DNA of 64,000 nt. It comes from Mesorhizobium jarvisii (GTDB lineage: Bacteria > Pseudomonadota > Alphaproteobacteria > Rhizobiales > Rhizobiaceae). Location of the stretch: contig NZ_QZXA01000010.1 in assembly GCF_003601985.1 (NCBI RefSeq), forward strand, positions 278,972 to 342,971. The letters run 5' to 3'. Numbering within the stretch: position 1 is the first letter of the stretch; the number at the start of each line of letters is the position of its first letter. This document shows positions 41,827-50,315 of this stretch, one piece after another. The notes beneath the pieces were generated by a model that was given only the letters and a program-made list of their open reading frames with translations, had not been told where the DNA came from and searched no databases. The position numbers and the translations under genes were made by a program.

Positions 41827-43041
41827 CTACTGCTGCCGCATGGGTTTTCGCAGGCCGCCCGCGAGTGCTGCAAAACCACTGCCGGGGCGGAGCCCTTCGC
41901 GCATGAAGAAGGCGCGCAGCGGTGCAAAGCCGCCGAGCACGCCGAGACCGGCGCCGCGTGCCATCTGCGCCGGCAGCATGTCGGAAAGCAGCGACATGTT
42001 GAGCAGGTTGACCGCGCTGCTGCGCGCCAGAATGTCGGGCCGGCGCTTGAAATCGTAGGCGGCAAGGGCCTTGGCCGCGCCTGGATCTCGGCTATTTTCT
42101 TTTGCAATTCCAACCAGATCGTCAATATCCCTGATGCCAAGGTTGAGGCCTTGCGCACCGATCGGCGGGAACACATGCGCGGCTTCGCCGATAAGCGCCA
42201 CCCTGTCTCGTGCGAAACGCAGGGGCGTCACGGTCGAAAGCGGATAGATCTGGCGGCCCGGCTCCACCGTCACCCGACCCAGCATCGACTGCATCTGCTG
42301 CTCGACCCGCAACGAGAGCGTTGCATCATCCAGGGCGGCAAGCTCTTTGGCGTTCTCGGGCTTCACCACCCAGACGAGACTTGAGCGATTACCGGGCAAC
42401 GGAACCTGAGTGAACGGACCGGTTTCGGTGTGGAACTCGGTCGAGGTGGAGGCGTGCTCACGGCTATGGCCAAAATTAAGCACGAGTGCGGCCTGCGGAT
42501 AGGCGTGCGAACCGGTCGAAATGCCCGCCGCCTCGCGCGCAGGCGACTGGCGACCATCGGCGGCGACCGCCAGTGAAGCGCCAATCTCGCTGCCGTCGGC
42601 GAGAACGGCATGAGCCCGATCGACATCGAGGTGCCAGGTCTTCACCATCGACCTGCGCCATTCGATCCCGGAATGCGCGGCCACCTTGTCGCCAAGCGCC
42701 GGGCCAAGGACGCTGTTGGGCAGGTTTAGCCCGAACTGCTCCTCGTCGATCTCGCTGGCGCGGAAGGTGACGACGGGGCTGCGGATCAGCCGGCTGGTCG
42801 CGTCGACGATGCGCATGACTTTCAAGGGAGCGGCCTTGGGCCTGATGGCTCCGAGGACCTCGAGCCGCTCAAGCACTTTCAGGGCAGGGTTCATCAAGGC
42901 CGTGGTGCGGCCATCGGGGGCCGACGCCTCAGGCCCGACCAGCGTCACCGGGAAGCCGGCATCGGCGAAAGCCAGCGCCGCGATCAGCCCTGCCGGACCG
43001 GTTCCGGCAATCAGTATTCGCGCTGTTTCCTGATGCTCCAA
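41827..43041 (-). CDS. UbiH/UbiF/COQ6-family FAD-dependent monooxygenase
   Basis: A 404-residue flavoprotein hydroxylase. FAD dinucleotide fold IAGTGPAGLIAALAFADAG (about 10-28), the substrate/FAD-linked NPALKVLERLEVLG segment, GRQSPAREAAG, and the second FAD motif RVALIGEAAHVFPPIGAQGLNLGIRD, where the usual GDAAH is GEAAH. It is most like ubiquinone-biosynthesis hydroxylases that add OH groups to the benzoquinone ring, but related aromatic monooxygenases cannot be excluded. It is divergent from the DUF2182 gene. The last 40 residues are rich in glycine and arginine. Confidence 0.86.
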   Translation of the reverse strand: MEHQETARILIAGTGPAGLIAALAFADAGFPVTLVGPEASAPDGRTTALMNPALKVLERLEVLGAIRPKAAPLKVMRIVDATSRLIRSPVVTFRASEIDEEQFGLNLPNSVLGPALGDKVAAHSGIEWRRSMVKTWHLDVDRAHAVLADGSEIGASLAVAADGRQSPAREAAGISTGSHAYPQAALVLNFGHSREHASTSTEFHTETGPFTQVPLPGNRSSLVWVVKPENAKELAALDDATLSLRVEQQMQSMLGRVTVEPGRQIYPLSTVTPLRFARDRVALIGEAAHVFPPIGAQGLNLGIRDIDDLVGIAKENSRDPGAAKALAAYDFKRRPDILARSSAVNLLNMSLLSDMLPAQMARGAGLGVLGGFAPLRAFFMREGLRPGSGFAALAGGLRKPMRQQ

Positions 43042-43153
43042 GATCGGTTTCCGGCTTGCGATGCGAGGCGGGTCACCAGACCTGCCAGTCGAGAAGCATA
43101 TAGGTCAGTTCATGCGGCTTGATCAACGCGGCGATTCGGCTCATTCGGGTGTC

Positions 43154-44041
43154 ATGACCGGCCCCCAGGACGATTTCAGCCATCTCGACCGCGCCGGCCG
43201 CGCCACGGCTGATATTGCGCGCCACCCACGTTTGACGGTCAATATCGTCGTCGGCGCCAGCATTCTGCTTGCATGGTCGTCGCTGGCAACGATGGCGATT
43301 CGCGGCGCCGAGGCCTGGGGCAGTGCGCCCGGCGACACACTTCTGCGCGGCCTGCCGCAGCTGCCGCTGCCCGATTTCCTGGAGCGGTTCTTCGCGCTCT
43401 GCCTGTCGCCGGCGCCGCTGGATGCAAGCATCGTCCCGCGTGCCCTGGCGTTGATCCTGATGTGGTTCCTGATGGCGATCGCCGCGATGCTGCCGTCGGC
43501 GGCGCCGATGATCCGCACCTATTGCGAGATCGCCGATACGGCCCGGCTCAAGGGCGAGCCGGTCGTCCATCCGCTGGTGCTGGTTGCCGGCTATCTCGGT
43601 GTCTGGCTCGCCGCCTCGATGCTGTTTGCGGCGCTGACGCTCTGCGTGCATGCATTCGCCGTGTCCGGCGAAATCTACGATCCGCTGCTTGGCCTTGCCG
43701 GGGCGCTCGCACTGCTGGTTGCAGGCCTCTACCAGTTCAGCGGCCTCAAGGAGGCCTGCCTGAAGAAATGCCGCAACCCGTTCTCGATCCTGTTTTCGAA
43801 CTGGAGCGCCAAACCCGTCCGCGTCTTCCGGCTTGGTGCGGCGCAAGGCATCTGGTGCCTCGGATGCTGCTGGGCGCTGATGCTGGTGATGTTCGCAGTC
43901 GGCGTGATGAACATCTTCTGGATGGCGCTGATCGGCGTGTTCACCCTGATTGAAAAACAGACCACGGGCCGTCTTCCAACCCGGCTGGCCGGTGCGATAC
44001 TGCTTGTCTGGGCAGCCGCGCTGCTAGTAGTCTCGCTGTGA
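43154..44041 (+). CDS. DUF2182 predicted metal-binding integral membrane protein
   Basis: A 295-residue membrane protein with about six to seven helices matching DUF2182. The signature GLYQFSGLKEACLKKCRNPF (C202, C206) and GIWCLGCCWALM (C235, C238, C239) puts several cysteines at one membrane face, which suggests metal coordination. The family commonly sits beside DUF1326 (the next gene, 14 bases downstream). Role unknown. Start is uncertain: ATG 43154 is used, but ATG 43112 has an AGGTCAG ribosome-binding site. Upstream is the divergent monooxygenase gene. Confidence 0.8.
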   Translation: MTGPQDDFSHLDRAGRATADIARHPRLTVNIVVGASILLAWSSLATMAIRGAEAWGSAPGDTLLRGLPQLPLPDFLERFFALCLSPAPLDASIVPRALALILMWFLMAIAAMLPSAAPMIRTYCEIADTARLKGEPVVHPLVLVAGYLGVWLAASMLFAALTLCVHAFAVSGEIYDPLLGLAGALALLVAGLYQFSGLKEACLKKCRNPFSILFSNWSAKPVRVFRLGAAQGIWCLGCCWALMLVMFAVGVMNIFWMALIGVFTLIEKQTTGRLPTRLAGAILLVWAAALLVVSL

Positions 44042-44055
44042 GTGGGGGAAATTCA

Positions 44056-44670
44056 ATGACAGATCAGGGCTGGGCAATGAAAGGAGAGCTCGTACTCTCC
44101 TGCAATTGCACGGTTTTTTGCCCTTGCGTGCTGTCGCTCGGCAGTCACCCTCCGACCGAGGGCTACTGCCAGACCTGGGCGGGTTTCCGTATCGATGCCG
44201 GCCATTTCGGCGAGGTCGACCTGTCCGGCCTCAACCTCGGGCTGATCATGGAAATCCCCGGTTACATGAGCCGCGGCAACTGGACCGCCGGCCTCTTCAT
44301 CGACAAACGCGCCTCGGTCTACGCGATCAAGGCCTTGACGAAGATCTTCACCGGCAAGGCCGGCGGAACCACATCGCTGCTGTCGATCCTGGTCGGAAAA
44401 TTCCTGGGTGTGGAACAGGTGCCGATCACCTATGAGACACGGGACAAGACGCGTATCTTCCAGATACCGAAGATCATCGATGGCGCAGTCACGCCAATCG
44501 CGGGCAAGGATCGCGAGAGGGATACGGTGATCACCAATTCGGAATACTGGATTGCACCGGAGATCATCGTGGCGAGATCCGACAAGAGCAAGATGCGAGC
44601 CTTTGGCCGCAACTGGAATTTTGCCGGTCGATCGGCCGAAATCTGCAAGCTGGATTGGCGGGGCCCGTGA
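44056..44670 (+). CDS. DUF1326 predicted metal-binding protein
   Basis: A 204-residue soluble protein matching DUF1326. The hallmark N-terminal cluster is SCNCTVFCPC (C16, C18, C22, C24), with a further cysteine at C38 (GYCQTW). Beyond lie beta-rich segments including SRGNWTAGLFIDKRAS. The N-terminal spacing predicts a mononuclear metal site, possibly copper or iron, but this is inference. ATG 44056 has GGGGGA as ribosome-binding site. It overlaps the following pcs start by four bases and follows DUF2182 by 14 bases, so all three should be one transcript. Confidence 0.86.
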   Translation: MTDQGWAMKGELVLSCNCTVFCPCVLSLGSHPPTEGYCQTWAGFRIDAGHFGEVDLSGLNLGLIMEIPGYMSRGNWTAGLFIDKRASVYAIKALTKIFTGKAGGTTSLLSILVGKFLGVEQVPITYETRDKTRIFQIPKIIDGAVTPIAGKDRERDTVITNSEYWIAPEIIVARSDKSKMRAFGRNWNFAGRSAEICKLDWRGP

Positions 44671-45500
44671 GCAAGAACACATCGGCCAGGAACATGGCGG
44701 CACGGAGAGCCGCCAAGAAGATCACGGATCGGATTCCGCGACCGAAGAAGAAGGTCACCTGGCCGCAGGCGAGGGCGTTCTCGGTCCATCTGCTGACGGC
44801 GTCGGGCTCGTTCCTTGCCTTCCTGTCGCTGGTGGCGGCGAGTGAGGAACGCTGGACGGCAATGTTCTGGTGGCTTGGACTGGCGCTGTTCGTCGACGGC
44901 ATCGACGGGCCGATCGCCAGGAAGCTCGAGGTCAAGGAAATCCTGCCGACCTGGTCGGGCGAGCTCCTCGACAACATCATCGACTACGTGACCTATGTGC
45001 TGATCCCGGCCTTCGCGCTCTACCAGCGCGGCTTCATGGGCGAGGGTCTGTCGTTCCTGTCGGCGGCGATCATCGTTGTCTCCAGCGCGATCTATTATGC
45101 CGACACCGGCATGAAGACGAAGGAGAATTTCTTCAAGGGCTTCCCCGTGGTCTGGAACATGGTGGTGTTCACGCTGTTCGTCATCGAGCCCGGACAATGG
45201 GTGTCATTCGCGGTGGTGGTGGTGGCCGGTATTCTGACCTTCATCCCGATCAATTTCATTCATCCGGTGCGGGTCGTGCGGCTGCGGCCCATCAATCTCA
45301 CAATGACCCTTTTGTGGTGCGCCTTCGGCGCGCTTGCCCTCGCACAGGCGGCGCTTGCCGCTTTCTATGACCAGATCGGTGTGTTGGGCGCACAGGTCAG
45401 CACCTTCATCAAGATCGGCATCACCATTACCGGGCTTTACCTGGCCTGTATCGGTGGCATCATGCAGTTCTTTCCAAATCTCGGCGCCAAAAAGGCCTGA
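44667..45500 (+). CDS. pcs: Phosphatidylcholine synthase
   Basis: A 277-residue integral membrane enzyme that condenses CDP-diacylglycerol with choline to phosphatidylcholine, a lipid of rhizobia and other host-associated bacteria. The CDP-alcohol phosphotransferase motif D-G-x2-A-R-x(n)-G-x3-D-x3-D is present in DGIDGPIARKL and GELLDNIIDY (about 74-108). About eight hydrophobic helices follow. Start: GTG 44667, whose bases overlap the DUF1326 TGA as GTGA, with GGCGGGG upstream; the ORF could extend to a TTG at 44655. This coupling to DUF1326 is unusual for pcs. Confidence 0.93.
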   Translation: MSKNTSARNMAARRAAKKITDRIPRPKKKVTWPQARAFSVHLLTASGSFLAFLSLVAASEERWTAMFWWLGLALFVDGIDGPIARKLEVKEILPTWSGELLDNIIDYVTYVLIPAFALYQRGFMGEGLSFLSAAIIVVSSAIYYADTGMKTKENFFKGFPVVWNMVVFTLFVIEPGQWVSFAVVVVAGILTFIPINFIHPVRVVRLRPINLTMTLLWCAFGALALAQAALAAFYDQIGVLGAQVSTFIKIGITITGLYLACIGGIMQFFPNLGAKKA

Positions 45501-45528
45501 CTAGCCGCTCCCACAGGAATCCCAATCC

Positions 45529-46506
45529 ATGTCCAAAGCGATCCGCATCCACGCCCATGGCGGCCCGGAAGTTCTGACCTATGAGGACGCCGGTCCCGGC
45601 CGGCCGGGTTCCGGACAGATCCTGGTCAGGCATACGGCCATCGGCCTCAACTTCATCGACGTCTATCATCGCTCTGGCCTTTATCCGCCGCCCGGAGGTT
45701 TTCCGCTCATTCCGGGCAGCGAGGCCGCCGGCGTGGTGCAGGAGGTCGGCGAGGGCGTCGACTGGCTGAAGCCAGGAGAACGGATCGCCTATTCGACGAA
45801 TGTCGGGGCCTATGCCGAGCAACGCGTTATCGCCGCAAGCCTCGTGGTCAAGATTCCCGAGGGCATCAGCGACGAGCAGGCGGCCGCGATGATGCTGAAA
45901 GGCATGACATCAGAATATCTCCTGCGCCGGACCTTCAAGGTGAAGGCGGGCGACACGATCCTGTTCCATGCCGCTGCCGGCGGCGTCGGGCTCATTCTCG
46001 GCCAATGGGCGAAACATCTCGGTGCAACCGTCATCGGCACGGCAAGCTCGACCGACAAGATCGAACTCGCCAAGGCGCACGGTTTCGACCATGTCATCAA
46101 CTACAAGGAGCAGGATTTCGTCGCCGGCGTCGCGGCCATCACCGGCGGCAAGAAATGCGATGTCGTCTACGATTCGGTCGGCAATGATACATTCCCGGCC
46201 TCGCTCGACTGCCTCAAGCCTCTCGGCATGTTCGTCAGCTTCGGTCAGTCCTCGGGACCGATCCCGCCCTTCTCGATGTCATTGCTGGCGCAGAAGGGCT
46301 CGCTGTTCGCCACAAGGCCGACGCTGTTCGTCTACAACGCCAAGCGCGAGGATCTCGACGCCTCCGCTGCCGCGCTGTTCGACGTGGTGCTCAGTGGCGC
46401 CGTCAAGATCCAGATCAACCAGCGCTATGCGCTGAAGGATGCGGGCAAGGCGCATGCCGACCTCGAGGGGCGCAGGACAACAGGGACGACCATTCTCATC
46501 CCTTAG
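45529..46506 (+). CDS. NADPH:quinone oxidoreductase family (zinc-independent MDR)
   Basis: A 325-residue medium-chain dehydrogenase/reductase of the quinone-oxidoreductase (Qor) type without structural zinc. The GroES-like domain starts ALGLNFIDVYHRSGLYPP-like (here AIGLNFIDVYHRSG), and the Rossmann domain has the NADPH-binding AAAGGVGLILGQWAKHLGA. One-electron reduction of quinones or reduction of enones is expected. It follows pcs by 28 bases on the same strand, so it may be the last gene of that operon, or have its own promoter. A gap of about 145 bases separates it from the ABC operon. Confidence 0.9.
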   Translation: MSKAIRIHAHGGPEVLTYEDAGPGRPGSGQILVRHTAIGLNFIDVYHRSGLYPPPGGFPLIPGSEAAGVVQEVGEGVDWLKPGERIAYSTNVGAYAEQRVIAASLVVKIPEGISDEQAAAMMLKGMTSEYLLRRTFKVKAGDTILFHAAAGGVGLILGQWAKHLGATVIGTASSTDKIELAKAHGFDHVINYKEQDFVAGVAAITGGKKCDVVYDSVGNDTFPASLDCLKPLGMFVSFGQSSGPIPPFSMSLLAQKGSLFATRPTLFVYNAKREDLDASAAALFDVVLSGAVKIQINQRYALKDAGKAHADLEGRRTTGTTILIP

Positions 46507-46651
46507 TCCCGCCGGGCTTGCTATCCCTTGAATTTCCGCTGAAATTCTTGAAGCTCTTTCAAGACGCGTGCCGCTTTCCGTTGAGAGCCAGCGGCGCCTA
46601 CCATGCTTGCGGGAACACAGAACATATCTGGTGAACCAGATGGGAGGCACT

Positions 46652-48217
46652 GTGAGTGCAAATCATGATGGGGCGAACCTGCTCGAGGTTCGTGGCCTGA
46701 CCAAGATATTCGGCACGCTGACGGCGTGCGATCATATCGATCTCAACATCGCCAAAGGTGAAATCCACGCGCTGCTCGGCGAGAACGGTGCCGGCAAGTC
46801 AACGCTGGTCAAGATGCTGTTCGGCTCGCTGGAGCCCAATTCCGGCGAGATTTTCTGGAACGGCCAAGCGGTGCGGATCACCAGCCCGGGTGCCGCCAAG
46901 AAGCTCGGCATCGGCATGGTGTTCCAGCATTTTTCGCTGTTCGAGGCGCTGACCGCGGCCGAGAACATCGCGCTTTCCCTGGACGACGGCTCGCCGATCA
47001 GCAGCATCGCCGCAAAGGCGAGGGCGCTTTCCTACAGCTACGGCCTGCCGCTCGATCCGGACTCGCTGGTCGGCGACCTGTCGGTCGGCGAACGCCAGCG
47101 CATCGAGATCATCCGCTGCCTGCTGCAGACGCCACAGCTTATCATCCTCGACGAGCCAACCTCGGTGCTGACGCCGCAGGAAGCCGACAAGCTGTTCGAG
47201 ACGCTGGAGCGGCTGCGCTCGGAAGGCAAATCGATCCTCTACATTTCGCACCGGCTGGAAGAGGTCAAACGCATCTGCGACCGCGCCACCGTGTTGCGGC
47301 ACGGCAAGGTGGTCGGCCATTGCAACCCGCGCGAGGAGACAGCCGCCTCGCTCGCCCGCATGATGGTCGGCAACGAGGTGCAGGCCGTGGTGCGTGCACC
47401 GGTCGAGGGGATCGAGACCGCGCAGCCGCTGCTTGAAGTCCGCGGTCTCACCCGCAAGCCGGCAACGCCGTTCTCCATTCCGCTCAAGAACATCAGCCTC
47501 AATGTCCGTGCCGGCGAGGTGATCGGCATTGCCGGTGTCGCCGGCAACGGCCAGGGTGAGTTCTTCGAATCCGTCTCCGGCGAAGTCTTGCAGCAGGACG
47601 TCGCCTCGGTGCGCATCCGCGGCAAGGATGCGGGTGGGCTGACCATCACCGGACGGCGCCTGCTGGGTGCCGCCTTCGTGCCGGAAGAGCGCCTCGGCCA
47701 TGGTGCGGCGCCGCGCATGAAACTTTCGGAAAACCTTTTGCTGTCGCGCCATGCCACGGACGGCAAGGCGTTTGTCGGCACCGGGGGAATGGTCAAGAGC
47801 GGCGCCATTTACGCTGCCTCCCAACGCATCATCGAGGCGATGGACGTGCGCAAGAGCGCGCCGGATCCCGAAGCTGCGGCACTTTCGGGCGGAAACCTGC
47901 AGAAATTCATCGTCGGCCGCGAACTCGACCGCCGGCCCAGCGTCATGGTGGTGAACCAGCCGACCTGGGGAGTCGACGCCGGCGCCGCAGCCCACATAAG
48001 GCAGGCGTTGATCGAACTGTCGCGGAGCGGATCGGCGGTGCTGGTGATCAGCCAGGATCTCGACGAGCTGTTCGAAATTTCGGACGCGATCGCGGTCATG
48101 CACAATGGCGAACTGTCCAAGCCGATGCCGATCGCCGAAGCAACCTTCGAGAAGGTCGGCCTGCTGATGGGCGGCGCTGAGCCCGGCCACGCCGAACATA
48201 CGCTGGAGACGGCATGA
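46652..48217 (+). CDS. ABC transporter ATP-binding protein, dual-domain (nucleoside/BMP type)
   Basis: A 521-residue double ATPase like NupO/RbsA. The first domain has Walker A GENGAGKST, signature LSVGERQRIEI and Walker B IILDEPTSV. The second domain is degenerate: its Walker A position reads GVAGNGQGEF without the P-loop lysine, as usual in this family, but SGGNLQKFIVGREL is kept. Start: GTG 46652, five bases after GGGAGG; the earlier ATG at 46640 lies on that site. It heads the four-gene importer (ATPase, two permeases, binding protein) and overlaps the next gene by four bases. Confidence 0.94.
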   Translation: MSANHDGANLLEVRGLTKIFGTLTACDHIDLNIAKGEIHALLGENGAGKSTLVKMLFGSLEPNSGEIFWNGQAVRITSPGAAKKLGIGMVFQHFSLFEALTAAENIALSLDDGSPISSIAAKARALSYSYGLPLDPDSLVGDLSVGERQRIEIIRCLLQTPQLIILDEPTSVLTPQEADKLFETLERLRSEGKSILYISHRLEEVKRICDRATVLRHGKVVGHCNPREETAASLARMMVGNEVQAVVRAPVEGIETAQPLLEVRGLTRKPATPFSIPLKNISLNVRAGEVIGIAGVAGNGQGEFFESVSGEVLQQDVASVRIRGKDAGGLTITGRRLLGAAFVPEERLGHGAAPRMKLSENLLLSRHATDGKAFVGTGGMVKSGAIYAASQRIIEAMDVRKSAPDPEAAALSGGNLQKFIVGRELDRRPSVMVVNQPTWGVDAGAAAHIRQALIELSRSGSAVLVISQDLDELFEISDAIAVMHNGELSKPMPIAEATFEKVGLLMGGAEPGHAEHTLETA

Positions 48218-49344
48218 TGCGCCTCGAACTCGTCAAACGCCCGCAGCGCTCCGCGCTGTTTTCGGCCCTGTCGCCGTTCATCGCCTTCGCGCTGACGATC
48301 ATCGCCGGCGCCATTCTGTTCGCGCTGCTCGGCGTCAATCCGCTGACCGCGTTTCGGATCTACTTCATCGAGCCGATCAGCCAGGTCTGGCAGCTGCATG
48401 AACTGGCGATCAAGGCGGCACCGCTGATCCTGATCGCGGTCGGCCTGTCGGTCTGCTACAAGGCCAACATCTGGAACATCGGCGCCGAGGGCCAGTTTAT
48501 TTTCGGCGCCATCTTCGGCTCGGCCATTCCGGTGCTGTTTCCGCAATTCGAAGGCCCGCTGGTGTTGCCGCTGATGCTTCTGCTCGGCATGGTCGGCGGC
48601 GCGGCCTATGCGGCGATACCCGCGTTTCTGAAGACCCGCTTCAACACCAACGAGATCCTGACCAGCCTGATGCTGGTCTATGTCGCCCAGCTCTTCCTCG
48701 ACTGGCTGGTTCGCGGCCCCTGGCGCGATCCGCAGGGCCATGGTTTCCCGCAGACGATCCAGTTCGGCGACTCCGCCGTGCTGCCGGAACTGATGCCGGA
48801 CGCCGGACGCGCCAATTGGGGCTTTGTCTTCGCGCTGGTTGCCGCGGTGCTGATCTGGATCCTGATGGGGCGCATGCTCAAGGGCTTCGAGGTGCGCGTG
48901 CTGGGTTCCAGCCCACGGGCAGGGCGCTTCGCCGGCTTCGGCCTCAGCCGCATGGTGTTCTTCGCCTTCCTGCTGTCGGGCGCGCTGGCCGGCCTTGCCG
49001 GTATTTCGGAAGTCTCCGGCGCCATCGGGCAATTGCAGCCGGTGATTTCTCCCGGCTACGGCTTCACCGCCATCATCGTGGCGTTCCTCGGCCGCCTCAA
49101 TCCGCTCGGCATCATCGCCGCAGGCCTGGTTCTGGCTCTGACCTATCTCGGCGGCGAGGCGGTGCAAAGCGCGCTCGGCATTTCCGACAAGGTGGCGCGG
49201 GTGTTCCAGGGCATGCTTTTGTTCTTCGTGCTCGGCTGCGACACGCTCATCCACTACCGCATCCGCCTGATCGGCCTGGCGCTGACGAAACAAGAAGGCG
49301 CGGCAAAGCTCGACGCTGCACCGAAGTTGAAGGAAGCCCGCTGA
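48214..49344 (+). CDS. ABC transporter permease (nucleoside/BMP type, NupP-like)
   Basis: A 376-residue permease with about ten helices, matching the BPD_transp_2 family that partners BMP binding proteins. Conserved pieces are NIWNIGAEGQFIFGAIFGS, TRFNTNEILTSLMLVYVA and GSSPRAGRFAGFG. It is translationally coupled to the ATPase (four-base overlap at its start) and to the second permease (one-base overlap at 49344). The C-terminus is a charged cytoplasmic tail. It should import nucleosides or related purine compounds. Confidence 0.93.
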   Translation: MMRLELVKRPQRSALFSALSPFIAFALTIIAGAILFALLGVNPLTAFRIYFIEPISQVWQLHELAIKAAPLILIAVGLSVCYKANIWNIGAEGQFIFGAIFGSAIPVLFPQFEGPLVLPLMLLLGMVGGAAYAAIPAFLKTRFNTNEILTSLMLVYVAQLFLDWLVRGPWRDPQGHGFPQTIQFGDSAVLPELMPDAGRANWGFVFALVAAVLIWILMGRMLKGFEVRVLGSSPRAGRFAGFGLSRMVFFAFLLSGALAGLAGISEVSGAIGQLQPVISPGYGFTAIIVAFLGRLNPLGIIAAGLVLALTYLGGEAVQSALGISDKVARVFQGMLLFFVLGCDTLIHYRIRLIGLALTKQEGAAKLDAAPKLKEAR

Positions 49345-50264
49345 TGGACATCACCGTCAACATCCTCCTGACCATCGCAACGGCGGCGACACCGCTGTTG
49401 ATCGCGGCGATCGGCGAACTGGTGGTCGAGCGCTCCGGCGTGCTCAATCTCGGCGTCGAGGGCATGATGATCATGGGTGCGGTCGGCGGCTTCGGGGCCG
49501 GCTATCTGACCGGCTCGCCCTGGGTCGGCCTATTGGCGGCGATCGCCATGGGGGCGCTGTTCTCGCTGCTGTTTGCCGTCATGACGCTGTCGCTGGCCAC
49601 CAACCAGGTGGCGACCGGCCTGTCGCTGACGCTGCTCGGCCTCGGCCTCTCCGGCATGATCGGCACGGGCTTCGTTGGCCAGCCCGGCGTCAGGCTGCCC
49701 AATCTCGACATTCCCGGCCTGAGCTCCATCCCGGTTGTCGGCAAGCTGCTGTTCGGCCAGGATCCGGTGTTCTACATCTCGATCGTGCTGACCGCCGCCG
49801 TCATGTGGTTCCTGTTCAAGACGCGAACCGGCCTCACGCTGCGCTCGATCGGCGACAGCCATGCCTCGGCGCATGCGCTCGGCATCAAGGTCATCCGCTA
49901 CCGCTATCTCTCGGTAATCTTCGGCGGCGCCTGCGCCGGTCTCGCCGGCGGCCATCTGTCGCTGGTCTACACGCCGCAATGGGTCGAGAACATGACCGCT
50001 GGCCGCGGCTGGATCGCACTGGCGCTGGTGGTGTTCGCCTCGTGGCGGCCGTGGCGGGTGCTGGCCGGCGCCTACATCTTCGGCGCGGTGTGGATCGGCC
50101 AGCTTCATGCACAGGCTTTTGGCATTCCGGTGCCCTCGCAGATGCTTTCTTCTCTGCCCTATCTGGCAACCGTCGTCGTTCTCGTTCTAATCTCGCGCAA
50201 CAAGCGTCTGACGATGATGAACACGCCGGCATCCCTGGGGCAGCCATTCGTTCCGGATCGTTGA
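49344..50264 (+). CDS. ABC transporter permease (nucleoside/BMP type, NupQ-like)
   Basis: A 306-residue permease with about eight to nine helices; the second subunit of the same importer. The N-terminal GELVVERSGVLNLGVEGMMIMGA stretch is the family signature, and GDSHASAHALGIKVIRYRY is the ATPase-contact loop (EAA-like). ATG 49344 shares its A with the previous TGA stop. The binding-protein gene follows after 51 bases. Confidence 0.93.
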   Translation: MDITVNILLTIATAATPLLIAAIGELVVERSGVLNLGVEGMMIMGAVGGFGAGYLTGSPWVGLLAAIAMGALFSLLFAVMTLSLATNQVATGLSLTLLGLGLSGMIGTGFVGQPGVRLPNLDIPGLSSIPVVGKLLFGQDPVFYISIVLTAAVMWFLFKTRTGLTLRSIGDSHASAHALGIKVIRYRYLSVIFGGACAGLAGGHLSLVYTPQWVENMTAGRGWIALALVVFASWRPWRVLAGAYIFGAVWIGQLHAQAFGIPVPSQMLSSLPYLATVVVLVLISRNKRLTMMNTPASLGQPFVPDR

Positions 50265-50315
50265 CAAAAACAAAAAGACGGGAAGCTCCAAGGCTTAACA
50301 CAGAGAGGTAACACG

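Noticed and set aside
41679..42176. Minus-strand extension upstream of hspQ
   Set aside because: It reads across the 3' end of the monooxygenase gene in a wrong frame; HspQ proteins are about 107 residues.
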